Source of the DNA: Salinarchaeum sp. IM2453
GTDB lineage: Archaea > Halobacteriota > Halobacteria > Halobacteriales > Salinarchaeaceae
Length of the DNA stretch: 64,000 nt
Direction: 5' to 3'
Assembly: GCF_019693215.1 (NCBI RefSeq)
Contig: NZ_CP081183.1
Coordinates: 933,226-997,225, forward strand
This document shows, in pieces, positions 54,362-63,273 of this stretch. Position 1 is the stretch's first letter, and every line of letters starts with the position of its first letter. The translations under genes were made by a program, and so were the position numbers. The notes below the pieces were generated by a model. That model searched no databases, was not told the DNA's origin, and saw only the letters and a program-made list of their open reading frames with translations.

Positions 54362-55021
54362 CTAGTCAGCACAGTACGAGACGAAATTTTGGAGGATACG
54401 AAGTCCCGTTTCTCCACTTTTTTCGGGATGAAACTGTGTTCCAAATACATTTCCATCTTCATTGGCGATTATACTTGGGAACTTAGCTCCGTACACCGTC
54501 TCTGCAACAACTGCATCTGAGTCATTTGGCTCAGCGTAGTATGAATGGACAAAGTATGCGTACCGACCGTCAATTCCTTCTGTCAACGGATGTGATCGGG
54601 TTACTGAAAGCTGATTCCATCCCATATGGGGAACTGTTTGATGGTCCGAGAACCGGATATTGTTTCCTGGGATGAGATCAAGTCCTTGAGCATCTCCTTG
54701 GCCTTCGTGAGATGCTTCTTCGCTATCAGTTAGTAACATCTGCATGCCAAGACAAATACCAAAGAGCGGCATACCAGAGTCAGCCAACTCAATAAGCGTG
54801 TCACGGTAAGGACCAGCATTCTCGACACCTTCACGAAATGCACCGACACCTGGAAGGACAATGCCATCAGCATTAGCAAATGCATCCGGATCAGAAGAGA
54901 TATCTACAGATGCGCCCGCTCGGAGAAGACCTTGTTGAACGCTCCGAAGATTGCCAAGACCATAATCAACCACAATAATGTGCGCATCAGAGTCGACGGA
55001 TTCTGACGACTGATTACTCAT
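54362..55021 (-). CDS. hisH: Imidazole glycerol phosphate synthase glutaminase subunit HisH
   Basis: 219 residues; class I glutamine amidotransferase feeding ammonia to HisF in histidine biosynthesis. The N-terminal DYGLGNLRSVQQGLLRAG strand, LPGVGAFREG oxyanion region, nucleophile cysteine in FGICLGMQML and the His-Glu pair in TQFHPEKSG are all present. Other his genes are not in the window. The upstream 208 bases lead into the direct repeat before the toxin-antitoxin pair. Confidence 0.95.
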   Translation of the reverse strand: MSNQSSESVDSDAHIIVVDYGLGNLRSVQQGLLRAGASVDISSDPDAFANADGIVLPGVGAFREGVENAGPYRDTLIELADSGMPLFGICLGMQMLLTDSEEASHEGQGDAQGLDLIPGNNIRFSDHQTVPHMGWNQLSVTRSHPLTEGIDGRYAYFVHSYYAEPNDSDAVVAETVYGAKFPSIIANEDGNVFGTQFHPEKSGETGLRILQNFVSYCAD

Positions 55022-55128
55022 ATGTAGTGTTTAATTCGAATAATCAAGTCCCTTTCTCTTGTATCACTTGTTTCTGCAGCGTAATAGAGAAAGGATGGTG
55101 GCTCAGTTGAACCCATCATCACAAGGGG

Positions 55129-55152
55129 CTCAGTGGGGGTAACAGTTCGTCA
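55129..55152 (+). repeat. Direct repeat DR1 flanking toxin-antitoxin module
   Basis: CTCAGTGGGGGTAACAGTTC followed by GTCA; 23 of 24 bases equal DR2 at 56077-56100, same orientation. Similar sequence extends beyond the core (CAGCCACC-AT then TTGGAG against TGGCCATTG and TTGGAG). Confidence 0.7.
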
Positions 55153-55229
55153 CAGCCACCATCTTGGAGTACGATGGTCCGACTGAAAAACCCGTTCGTT
55201 GGAGCGTCCTGGTGTCGATGGACTCGAAA

Positions 55230-55697
55230 TCACGTTCCAAGAAATCTGTTCAGTTCGGCAAACTCGTCAGGTGATAGAATTACTTCGGTCTCGAACGCAT
55301 CGAACTGTTCGAAATCATCGTCGATCGTCAACATCGTATTCACTCCTTCGTCAATCGCAACCTGCGCATAATATCCGTCCCATCCGTTGATGTTTGCTTC
55401 ACTCGCTTGTGAAAACCCACCTCGAACAACATCAGTAGGCATCCGGTCGTACCAGTGGATTCGCTTTGCATCCATGAAATTCTGAAGGACACGCGAGGCA
55501 TCTTCGTTTGCGTACCCGTAGTAGGTCGTGAGGACGGTATGAGCTCCGAACAGTGCAGGATAGGGAACAACAGCATCGATGGCTCCAGTGATTCCCTCCC
55601 GAACGTACGAGAGTGCAGACTCACGAACCGGTGCTGGCGAGTGTGCAAGAGCAATCACCCCAACATCGAGCAGATACGGGCCACCAGGGTTACTCAT
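55230..55697 (-). CDS. PIN domain toxin-like protein (VapC type)
   Basis: 155 residues. PYLLDVGVIALAHS is the first PIN strand, but D-x-G replaces D-x-N/S; YPALFGAHTVLTTYYGY, and further acidic residues in NGWDGYYAQVAI and TIDDDFEQFD complete the set. It is the downstream partner of an AbrB-type antitoxin whose stop overlaps its start by 8 bases (55690-55697). Type II VapBC modules of this sort cleave RNA, often tRNA; target unknown here. The ATG ending at 55697 is chosen; the open frame extends upstream only through the antitoxin gene. The module is bracketed by direct repeats. Confidence 0.85.
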   Translation of the reverse strand: MSNPGGPYLLDVGVIALAHSPAPVRESALSYVREGITGAIDAVVPYPALFGAHTVLTTYYGYANEDASRVLQNFMDAKRIHWYDRMPTDVVRGGFSQASEANINGWDGYYAQVAIDEGVNTMLTIDDDFEQFDAFETEVILSPDEFAELNRFLGT

Positions 55698-55974
55698 CAC
55701 TGTCACGCTCCGCTCCGCGCTGAACAGCAGTTCTGTGTTTGTGAGCGACTGGATCGACCCCTTCAGAAAGCGGTGTCGTCTCCGCTCTGTTCGACGCTGC
55801 TTGTTCAACGAGCTGTTCCATCCGTTCGAGAATTTCGTCGGGGCTGTCCTCTGGCTCGACAACCACTTCCCCCTCTTCTTCGCGGACCGTTACCTCTGTC
55901 CCCGGCGTAATACCGAGGCGTTCTCGTATTTCCTGCGGGAGAACAATTCGTCCCTTTGAATCTATCTTGGGCAT
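55690..55974 (-). CDS. AbrB/MazE-type antitoxin
   Basis: 94 residues. The swapped-hairpin DNA-binding domain is at the N-terminus: MPKIDSKGRIVLPQEIRERL then GITPGTEVTVREEEGEVVVEP. The C-terminal half is acidic and likely binds the toxin. The first gene of the pair; autoregulation through its own promoter would be usual for the type. Located inside the 55129-56100 direct-repeat interval. Confidence 0.88.
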   Translation of the reverse strand: MPKIDSKGRIVLPQEIRERLGITPGTEVTVREEEGEVVVEPEDSPDEILERMEQLVEQAASNRAETTPLSEGVDPVAHKHRTAVQRGAERDSDE

Positions 55975-56076
55975 ATTCCCACATAGAGTGGGAACAAGTA
56001 TAGTCGTTTTGGATGGGACACAGGATTTTGATTCGTTTCTGAACAGTAATGATCGGTCTATTAATAGAAACTGGGT

Positions 56077-56100
56077 CTCAGTGGAGGTAACAGTTCGTCA
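56077..56100 (+). repeat. Direct repeat DR2 flanking toxin-antitoxin module
   Basis: CTCAGTGGAGGTAACAGTTC followed by GTCA, one mismatch to DR1 (55129-55152). The distance between the two repeats is about 0.95 kb and encloses the whole toxin-antitoxin unit. Confidence 0.7.
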
Positions 56101-56157
56101 TGGCCATTGTTAGATGGTTGGAGAGCAATGTATGTTAGCCGTTTGGAAATCGACATG

Positions 56158-56220
56158 ACCCGTTTACGGAAGATTCGAGGCGAAAGCCTCGCCCTTTAGG
56201 GCGGGGATGAAGCCGACATG
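56158..56220 (+). repeat. Right-end-like hairpin motif upstream of intact tnpB
   Basis: Contains GAGGCGAAAGCCTC followed by GCCCTTTAGGGCGGGGATGA and AGCCGAC. It is the same kind of tail as at 23464 and 33902, now 75 bases before a tnpB start. It may be the remnant of an adjacent element or part of this element's left end. Confidence 0.5.
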
Positions 56221-56294
56221 ACATACCACTTTCTACATGACTGTGACCCTCTGTAATCCCAACGTTTATGATATTTGACTTTTAATAATTCGGT

Positions 56295-57695
56295 GTGAGT
56301 GACCGGCCACAACGAACGAATACCTATACTGCTGAAGCAACTACCGCCAGGTATCGGCAGTGTTTGTTCGACTGGCTGGCCACCCAACCCCCACTCTGGA
56401 ACCAGATTAATTACCGCCGCCGACAAGCGTACTTCAGCGACGATGGTGACGTATGGGACGCTGACTACACCGGTCTCTACGACGAGTATGCCCCCATCAT
56501 TGGGAAAGCAACCTGCCAGCAAATCGCTCGCAAGAATAGCGAAGCATGGCGCAGTCATTTTCGGTTGCTCGATCAGTACCACGACGACTCCAACATGACG
56601 GTCACTGAGAAACCGTCACCGCCGGGATACTGGGGCAATCGTGAAAAAGGCTACGAGTTGCATGGTCTCGTCCGCAATGACCTCTATACGTTCGACTGGG
56701 ACGAAGACAAAAGCACACTCTCATTTGGCGTTGGTGACGTACTCAAAGACCGATACGGTCTTGGCGGTAACGAGCGCATCACGCTCGAAGTCAAAGGCAA
56801 CCCACAGTGGGACGGTGACGACAGTCGACTTGAGTTCATCTACGACGAACACGCTGACCAACTTCGTGTCCAGCATCCTGTTCGCATTCAACCAGACAAG
56901 ATCCGTGAACAGCGAGAGGATGCCTTCACTCATACACTCGATCCCGAGAACACGACGCAGGCAGCCGCTATCGACGTAGGTGCGAACAATACGTTGGCTG
57001 TTGTCACAGAAGACGGTGGTACTGCGGTGTACCACGCTCGCCCAGAGTTTGAGCGATTCCAGAACTATTCCGAGCGAATCGCCACACTTCAATCGAAACT
57101 TCCAGAAGATGGATACACGAGCGACCGTATCCAACGCCTGTATGATGAGCGGTCACGAAAGCGAGATCATAGTCGAGATGCAGCGGTGAAACACGTTGCT
57201 GAGTGGCTGCTCGAACGCAACGTTGACACGGTATACGTTGGTGACTTGACCGATGTGTTGGACACACATTGGAGTGCTGACGTGAACGAGAAGAATCACG
57301 CCTTCTGGTCACATCGACAACTGCTGGAGCGGATACAACTGACACTCGGTGATGTTGGTATCAGTGTCCAGGAAGTGAGCGAAGCGGATTCGAGTAGCGA
57401 GTGTCCCGAGTGTGGAAGTAGTGATGTGACTCGCAATGGCGATTCGTTCCGGTGTCATGACTGCGAGCTAGACGCTCACAGTGACGTGGCAGGGACGTGG
57501 AACATCTTGCAATCCGAAGAGGGGCCGATGGCCCGGCCCGCTGCCCTGTCTGCTGAACGCGACAGGGACGCACCCGTGGATGGGGCGTACTGGCAGTGGA
57601 ACGAACACGACTGGATACCTGCTGATTTTGGGGAACAGTCGCGTTCAGTTGACCAACCCAGCCTCAGCAAACCCGCAAGTTCACAGCCGGGGTAA
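56295..57695 (+). CDS. tnpB: TnpB-family protein of IS1341 type, intact frame, RuvC-II glutamate absent
   Basis: 466 residues from a GTG at 56295. N-terminal wedge-like part with a basic stretch, RuvC-I at AAAIDVGANNTLAVV (D227), bridging region with IQRLYDERSRKRDHSRDA, RuvC-II region VDTVYVGDLTDVL, zinc ribbon CPECGSSD (C370, C373) and CHDC (C387, C390), then RuvC-III HSDVAGTWNIL (D397). At the usual E-D-L position the sequence is G316-D317-L318: the catalytic Glu is a Gly. TnpB is an RNA-guided nuclease using an omega-RNA from its 3' end; without the glutamate it may only bind DNA, or use a different acid. I recall similar VYVGDLTDVL stretches in other haloarchaea. GC content is higher than the surroundings. 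Confidence 0.92.
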   Translation: MSDRPQRTNTYTAEATTARYRQCLFDWLATQPPLWNQINYRRRQAYFSDDGDVWDADYTGLYDEYAPIIGKATCQQIARKNSEAWRSHFRLLDQYHDDSNMTVTEKPSPPGYWGNREKGYELHGLVRNDLYTFDWDEDKSTLSFGVGDVLKDRYGLGGNERITLEVKGNPQWDGDDSRLEFIYDEHADQLRVQHPVRIQPDKIREQREDAFTHTLDPENTTQAAAIDVGANNTLAVVTEDGGTAVYHARPEFERFQNYSERIATLQSKLPEDGYTSDRIQRLYDERSRKRDHSRDAAVKHVAEWLLERNVDTVYVGDLTDVLDTHWSADVNEKNHAFWSHRQLLERIQLTLGDVGISVQEVSEADSSSECPECGSSDVTRNGDSFRCHDCELDAHSDVAGTWNILQSEEGPMARPAALSAERDRDAPVDGAYWQWNEHDWIPADFGEQSRSVDQPSLSKPASSQPG

Positions 57696-57757
57696 TCGAA
57701 CTGGTTGGATTACCCACGGAGGAATCCTCGCGCTTCAGCGCGGGGAGGAGGTCAAAG
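57696..57757 (+). ncRNA. Right end of intact tnpB; candidate omega-RNA 3' scaffold
   Basis: After the TAA come two hairpins: AATCGAACTGGTTGGATT and CCTCGCGCTTCAGCGCGGGG, ending AGGAGGTCAA. By analogy with other TnpB systems the scaffold would end here and the guide would be read from the adjacent bases starting about 57758. The exact end is a prediction. The gap up to the eIF2B-like gene has nothing else. Confidence 0.5.
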
Positions 57758-57798
57758 ATTATCAGGTGAACACACGTGCTTTAGCGGGACAAAGAGAG

Positions 57799-58743
57799 TC
57801 AACAATTATCAGGAGTTACCTCATTGATTTCATCTGGCGTAAAAACGCCTTTGTCGGTTAAGTATTGAGTAATATATTTTGCTGGAGTAACATCGAACAC
57901 CGGATTGAGCACGTTTATATCTCTTTTCCCGTTATATATTGCCGAGGTTTCTCCGTGCTCAAGACTTACTGCCGTTTTGCCAGTGATTTTGTCAGCCGCT
58001 GAAACAACATACACTGGTGTGTCTTCAGCAAAAGCCGCTATTGCGAGCGTCCGAGTTCCAGTCTTATTCACTACTGAACCGTCTCGGAGAATTGTGTCAG
58101 CTCCAACTAGCACTGCATCGACTGTGTACTTGGAAAGTACGTGTGCCAATGCAGCGTCCGTGTGGACCGTTACTGTATTAACAGACTTGATGTCTTCAGC
58201 AACTTTGATCCCCTCACGCTCCGGGCGAGATTCAGCCACGTATAGCTGTTGTGGTTTATTCATTTGAATTGTTGTATTTACTGTATCAGATCTGGAGTGT
58301 GTTAGAATTGTGTTCGGAGAGATTGCTTCCACGGCCGTGGTCGCTGCTTTTTTCTGTGCAGAAACTGCTTGCTGAATTTCTTTGTTTACTCGTTGCAGGA
58401 TTTCTTTTGTAGTCATTCCTTCGGATAGTACTCGTTTTACACGGTTGTGCAATACAGCCATACTAGGACGAGACTCACATAATCGATCTCCAAGTGCTTG
58501 TAGTTCATCTCCCGTGTCCCCTGGCTCCTGAGCCAAAATAGCGGCCTGATCCCGGATTACCTCCAGTGCCCTGATTGAAAGATATGCTGCCCCGTGTTCG
58601 CTATCTGCAGCGATTGAGCGAACCGATGGTCGAATACGGTCATATGCATCCCAGAGCCAAGGGACAGTTGCTCGTGTAAGAATTTCCTGCGGGGATGCCC
58701 ATTCTATTTCCCTGTTGTCTATCTCAGTAACCTGTGATTGCAC
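57799..58743 (-). CDS. eIF2B-alpha/ribose-1,5-bisphosphate isomerase-like protein
   Basis: 314 residues. It belongs to the eIF2B-alpha/beta/delta, methylthioribose-phosphate isomerase family: AISPNTILTHSRSDTVNT, VYVAESRPEREG, VDAVLVGADTILRDGSVVNKTGT and PVFDVTPAKYITQYLTDKG are all diagnostic. Real archaeal members may be R15P isomerases or aIF2B; assignment is unsure. Initiation appears to be GTG at 58743, but the sequence upstream matches the Nudix half in the other frame, so the gene is probably the C-terminal half of a Nudix-eIF2B fusion and this GTG may be artificial. Confidence 0.85.
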   Translation of the reverse strand: MQSQVTEIDNREIEWASPQEILTRATVPWLWDAYDRIRPSVRSIAADSEHGAAYLSIRALEVIRDQAAILAQEPGDTGDELQALGDRLCESRPSMAVLHNRVKRVLSEGMTTKEILQRVNKEIQQAVSAQKKAATTAVEAISPNTILTHSRSDTVNTTIQMNKPQQLYVAESRPEREGIKVAEDIKSVNTVTVHTDAALAHVLSKYTVDAVLVGADTILRDGSVVNKTGTRTLAIAAFAEDTPVYVVSAADKITGKTAVSLEHGETSAIYNGKRDINVLNPVFDVTPAKYITQYLTDKGVFTPDEINEVTPDNC

Positions 58744-58748
58744 ATCGA

Positions 58749-59015
58749 CTAAGGAAGCATATACCTCTGTTTGGCGTTTTCTTTTTCAATGGTTGTAATT
58801 GGTGATTCAGTCAAGCGTACAACGGTAACTGATTCGATCGGATTTCCAATCTCAGATGACACTTTTTCTGCTACCGATTCATCTGATGGTTTTGAGTCAA
58901 TCGATACGGAATAGCCATCCCATACATTTGAATTAAGCAGAGAGTGATCTGGACAACGGGAAAGTAAAATATCACTATCAGAACGACAAAATATGGTTAC
59001 AACTGCGTCCTCCAT
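58749..59015 (-). pseudogene. Nudix-like N-terminal half of a split Nudix-eIF2B gene
   Basis: 88 residues, MEDAVVTIFCRSDSDILLSR onward, ending RYMLP at a TAG (58749-58751). In haloarchaea this domain is, as I recall, fused to the eIF2B-like protein. The minus-strand sequence CTTCCTTAGTCGATGTG would read LPLVDV straight into the eIF2B frame if one T were added, so the split is one missing base. The Nudix box is also degenerate: SDESVAEKVSSEIGN lacks the Glu cluster (REExxEE) and the Gly, so this domain would not be catalytic. Confidence 0.75.
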
Positions 59016-59208
59016 GATTGACGATTTCGCTCGGAATACAAGAAATTATGCGAAGAGCTGAATATATAATTTGATCTCTCTTCACCACGAAATCGGAGTG
59101 AGTTCGTCTTGGAGACTCGGGAGATTGGCCGTAGTATTGACTGAGGATCTGTGATTAGGTATGTGGAATTGCGAGTGTTTCAAGCCGCTGAGGCCGTAAT
59201 GTATTGTA

Positions 59209-61260
59209 ATGGCATCTAGTAGTCCGCTCTCACCAGACAATCCTGAAGAGGAGCGGCAATTTCAAGTTGATGCACCGTTCGAACCAGCCGGCGATCAGCC
59301 GGAAGCAATCAGCAAATTGGTCGAAGGGTTTAGTCAGGGAATGGATAAACAGACACTGTTAGGTGTAACTGGATCAGGGAAGACGAACACGGTATCGTGG
59401 GCTATTGATGAGTTAGAAATGCCAACATTGGTTATTGCACACAATAAGACATTGGCAGCACAACTGTACGAAGAATTTCGCGAGCTTTTCCCAGACAATG
59501 CAGTTGAGTATTTTGTCTCATACTATGATTATTATCAGCCAGAAGCCTATGTTGAGAGCTCTGATACCTATATTGACAAGGACGCGTCAATAAATGAAGA
59601 AATAGATAAGCTGCGACATTCAGCAACGCGATCACTGTTGACCCGCGATGATGTGATTGTTGTAGCCTCTGTTTCTGCAATATATGGGCTTGGTGATCCA
59701 AGCAACTACACGGAGATGGCGCTTCGATTAGAGCGTGGCGAGACAGTTGGGCGTGAGGGATTACTCTCAAAACTTGTTGACTTGAACTACGAGCGTAATG
59801 ATGTTGATTTCACTCAAGGAACATTCAGAGTCCGTGGAGACACAATTGAAATCTATCCAATGTATGGACGGTATGCCGTCCGGGTGGAACTGTGGGGAGA
59901 CGAAATTGATCGGATGCGAAAGATCGACCCAATTGATGGAGAGATTATAAGCGAAGAACCAGCAGTCTTAATTCACCCAGCAGAGCACTATTCGATTCCA
60001 GAAGAGCAACTGAATCGCGCAATAGAAGAGATCGAAAAAGATCTTGACCAGCGTATTCGGTATTTCGAGCGACAAGGCGATCACGTTGCTGCACAACGGA
60101 TTGAAGAGCGAACGACGTTTGACATAGAGATGCTCAAAGAAGCTGGATATTGCTCCGGGATTGAAAATTATTCAGTATATCTATCTGATCGAAATCCAGG
60201 GGATGCGCCGTATACGTTGCTAGATTACTTTCCAGATGACTTTCTCACTGTGATTGATGAATCGCATCGGACAATTCCGCAGATTCGGGGGCAATTTGAA
60301 GGAGATAAATCTCGAAAGGAGTCGCTGGTCGAAAACGGATTTCGGTTAACGACAGCGTTTGATAACCGTCCGCTGACATTTGAAGAGTTTGAAGAACGGA
60401 CTGAAAAAACACTGTACGTGAGTGCAACACCGGGGGAATATGAGCGAGAAGAAAGTGGACAGGTGGTCGAGCAAATTGTGAGACCGACATATCTTGTGGA
60501 TCCAGAAGTATCAGTTCGGCCAGCTGAAGGGCAAGTTGAAGACCTAATTGAGCAAATCAATAGCCGGATTGAGCGAGATGAACGAACGTTGGTGACAACA
60601 TTGACAAAACGAATGGCAGAGGATCTTACAGAATATCTCGAAGGTGCCGGGATTGATGTAGCATATATGCATGATGAGACTGACACGTTAGAACGACATG
60701 AGCTAATCAGATCACTTCGTCTGGGTGAAATTGACGCACTAATCGGAATTAACTTACTTCGTGAAGGACTTGATATCCCAGAAGTCTCTTTGGTAGCAAT
60801 TCTTGATGCAGATCAAGAGGGATTCTTGCGATCCGAGACGACACTTATCCAGACGATGGGCCGAGCGGCACGAAATGTCAACGGTGAAGTAGTTCTATAT
60901 GCAGACGATCCATCTGATGCTATGGGGCGTGCAATCGAAGAAACAAAACGTCGTCGTCAGATTCAGAAAAAGTTTAATGAGACGCATGATGTTGAGCCGA
61001 CAACGATTCAAAAGGAGATTAGCGAACCGAATCTGCCAGGTGCAGAAGCAGATACAGAAGGTGTCTCAACAGAAGATCCGGAAACAACACAAGAGGCGGT
61101 ACAGCAAATTGAAGAACTAAACAGTCGAATGCAAGAGGCCGCAGAAAATCTTGAATTTGAGTTAGCGGCAGATATTCGAGATCGGATTCAGGAGCTTCGT
61201 GATCAACATGATATTAGCGGGGATGACGGAGTATTACCCGAGATCAACTCAGAGTTTTAG
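59209..61260 (+). CDS. uvrB: Excinuclease ABC subunit UvrB
   Basis: 683-residue helicase-like damage-verification subunit of nucleotide excision repair. Walker A is [10 protein letters not shown] at 51-60, the beta-hairpin that inserts at lesions has [26 protein letters not shown]-like box VIDESH, motif [13 protein letters not shown] and the C-terminal UvrC/UvrA-binding coiled coil [21 protein letters not shown]. Bacterial-type NER acquired early by haloarchaea. UvrC is at the window's right end, with an XPB-type helicase in between; uvrA is not visible. Confidence 0.97.
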   Translation: MASSSPLSPDNPEEERQFQVDAPFEPAGDQPEAISKLVEGFSQGMDKQTLLGVTGSGKTNTVSWAIDELEMPTLVIAHNKTLAAQLYEEFRELFPDNAVEYFVSYYDYYQPEAYVESSDTYIDKDASINEEIDKLRHSATRSLLTRDDVIVVASVSAIYGLGDPSNYTEMALRLERGETVGREGLLSKLVDLNYERNDVDFTQGTFRVRGDTIEIYPMYGRYAVRVELWGDEIDRMRKIDPIDGEIISEEPAVLIHPAEHYSIPEEQLNRAIEEIEKDLDQRIRYFERQGDHVAAQRIEERTTFDIEMLKEAGYCSGIENYSVYLSDRNPGDAPYTLLDYFPDDFLTVIDESHRTIPQIRGQFEGDKSRKESLVENGFRLTTAFDNRPLTFEEFEERTEKTLYVSATPGEYEREESGQVVEQIVRPTYLVDPEVSVRPAEGQVEDLIEQINSRIERDERTLVTTLTKRMAEDLTEYLEGAGIDVAYMHDETDTLERHELIRSLRLGEIDALIGINLLREGLDIPEVSLVAILDADQEGFLRSETTLIQTMGRAARNVNGEVVLYADDPSDAMGRAIEETKRRRQIQKKFNETHDVEPTTIQKEISEPNLPGAEADTEGVSTEDPETTQEAVQQIEELNSRMQEAAENLEFELAADIRDRIQELRDQHDISGDDGVLPEINSEF

Positions 61261-61287
61261 CTGATAGCAGGCGGTGGATTGCTTTTC

Positions 61288-61336
61288 AAAGAGGTAGCAA
61301 GGCGAGGTCCCCACCCCACTGTGTGCGGGGCAGTTG
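61288..61336 (+). repeat. Right-end-like hairpin motif between uvrB and the XPB gene
   Basis: GAGGTAGCAAGGCGAGGTCCCC followed by ACCCCACTGTGTGCGGGG then CAGTTGATCG. A stem of GC-rich bases with the usual head (GGTAGC-AGGCGA) and a tail beginning GTTGA. Confidence 0.45.
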
Positions 61337-61382
61337 ATCGTATAAGTGGTCATTGCAGCAAGGTAGGTATGACAGTTTGTAG

Positions 61383-63263
61383 TTGACAGCACTCTTTGCC
61401 GTTCAGCGGCTAAATGTGGATGTGGCTGAAGAAGGGTTTACGCTTGAGGAGATTCACCAAGTGTTACAGACGATTGAGCAGCCAGTAGTAACGGCTGAGC
61501 GACTGACACGAGAATTTGAGCGCACACAGGCAGATATCGAAGCCCAACTTGCTGAGTTGGTCGAAGCAGGTGATCTCAATCGATTAGATGTACAGTCAGA
61601 TCCAATTGTATATTATCCGTCTGAGTTGGCAAAGCTAGCGCAGACGGAACGAGTAGTTCCATTTCCCGATCGAAGAGAGATTGCGATAGACTATCCAAAA
61701 CAGTTCACACGAGCACAATGTTCTCAGTTTGCACGGCTCATAACTGTTGAAGATGGGAGATATCTTTACGAGATTCGTCCAGAAGACATCTGGGGGGCAC
61801 CATACGAGACAGTTGACCGGTTACTCGAAACAGTTCATGGCGTATTGCCAAGTCCAGCACCGAATCTTGATAGATGGATAAAAGATCAGTGGGCACGGGC
61901 AGGGAAGTTCAAACTACTCACCCACAAGGATGGATATACCGTACTCGAAGCAGAATCGGAGTCGTTAATGGGAAATGTCGCACAGCAGAAGTTGGATGAT
62001 GGACAATTACGAGCGCCAATCTCTGACACAGAGGCATGGGTGGCAGAGGAAGCAGTCGCTGAAGTAAAGCGAGTCCTGTACGAAGCAGGATATCCAGTAC
62101 AGGATATTCGTGAATTAGAGTCAGGGGAAGAACTCAACGTTGAGCTAGAATTGCCACTGCGCGACTATCAAGAGGAGTGGGTAGAGAGATTTATAGAAGC
62201 AAAATCTGGGGTGTTGGTTGGGCCTCCCGGATCAGGAAAAACGGTAGCAGCAATGGGTATTATGGGGGAGATTAAAGGTGAAACGCTTGTTTTGGTTCCA
62301 AGTCGAGAGTTGGCAAGTCAATGGGAGAGTGAGTTGTTGATGAAAACAACACTCTCCGAGGAGCAAGTTGGTCAGTATCACGGAGGAACAAAGCGTCAAC
62401 GGCCAGTAACAATAGCTACATATCAAATAGCCGGGATGGACAAACACCGGCAACTATTCGAATCAAGAGAATGGGGACTAATCATATTTGACGAAGCTCA
62501 TCATATTCCAAGTCCAATCTACCGACGAGCAACACAAGTGCAGTCTAAATATCGGTTGGGTTTGACTGCATCACCAGTCAGAGAAACAGGTGATGAAAGT
62601 GAAATATACACATTAATCGGTCCACCAATCGGAACAGATTGGGAAACACTATTTGAAGCGGGCTATGTCGCAGAGCCGGAAATCGAATTACAGTATCTTC
62701 CGTGGGACACAGAAGAAGTACAGAATGAGTACGTAAGCGCAAGTGGACATAAGCGTCGACAAGTTGCAGCAACAAATCCAGCAAAAATCAAGCAGGTAAA
62801 GCGCTTATTGAAACAAAATGCGGGAGCTAAGATGCTTATTTTTGTAGACTATCTACAGCAAGGTGAAGATATTTCCAGTGCAACAGAGATTCCATTCCTA
62901 AGTGGTGAAACACCACACGCCCGCCGAGAGCAGTTACTATCGCGATTCCGATCAGGAGATTTGACAAAACTCATCGTGTCTCGTGTTGGAGATGAAGGGA
63001 TTGATTTACCAGAAGCTGAGGTTGCTATCATTGCGTCCGGATTAGGAGGATCCAGAAGACAGGGCGCTCAGCGTGCTGGACGAACCATGAGGCCTGCAGG
63101 AAAAGCACAGGTGTGTATACTTGCCACGCAGGGAAGTGAGGAAGAAGAATTTGTACGGAAACGGACACGATATCTAGCTGGGAAAGGGGCCCGAATCAAA
63201 GAGACAGTAATTGAAGAAACAATTCTACAAGCAGGTCAAGAAGACCGTGCAGAGGAGACATAA
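61383..63263 (+). CDS. XPB/Rad25-type DEAH helicase
   Basis: Superfamily 2 helicase of about 626 residues. N-terminal parts of roughly 260 residues look like a damage-recognition/XPB N-domain; then the motor with VGPPGSGKTVAA (motif I), LIIFDEAHHIPS (II), LGLTASPVRE (III), and QGAQRAGRTMRPAG (VI). XPB in archaea works with Bax1 in strand opening during repair; Bax1 is not visible here. The best start is unclear: the frame opens with TTG at 61383 just after a TAG, with no ATG nearby, though an ATG at 61369 is in another frame. Its stop is only 10 bases from that of uvrC, to which it is convergent. Confidence 0.87.
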   Translation: MTALFAVQRLNVDVAEEGFTLEEIHQVLQTIEQPVVTAERLTREFERTQADIEAQLAELVEAGDLNRLDVQSDPIVYYPSELAKLAQTERVVPFPDRREIAIDYPKQFTRAQCSQFARLITVEDGRYLYEIRPEDIWGAPYETVDRLLETVHGVLPSPAPNLDRWIKDQWARAGKFKLLTHKDGYTVLEAESESLMGNVAQQKLDDGQLRAPISDTEAWVAEEAVAEVKRVLYEAGYPVQDIRELESGEELNVELELPLRDYQEEWVERFIEAKSGVLVGPPGSGKTVAAMGIMGEIKGETLVLVPSRELASQWESELLMKTTLSEEQVGQYHGGTKRQRPVTIATYQIAGMDKHRQLFESREWGLIIFDEAHHIPSPIYRRATQVQSKYRLGLTASPVRETGDESEIYTLIGPPIGTDWETLFEAGYVAEPEIELQYLPWDTEEVQNEYVSASGHKRRQVAATNPAKIKQVKRLLKQNAGAKMLIFVDYLQQGEDISSATEIPFLSGETPHARREQLLSRFRSGDLTKLIVSRVGDEGIDLPEAEVAIIASGLGGSRRQGAQRAGRTMRPAGKAQVCILATQGSEEEEFVRKRTRYLAGKGARIKETVIEETILQAGQEDRAEET

Positions 63264-63273
63264 TCAACTTTAG

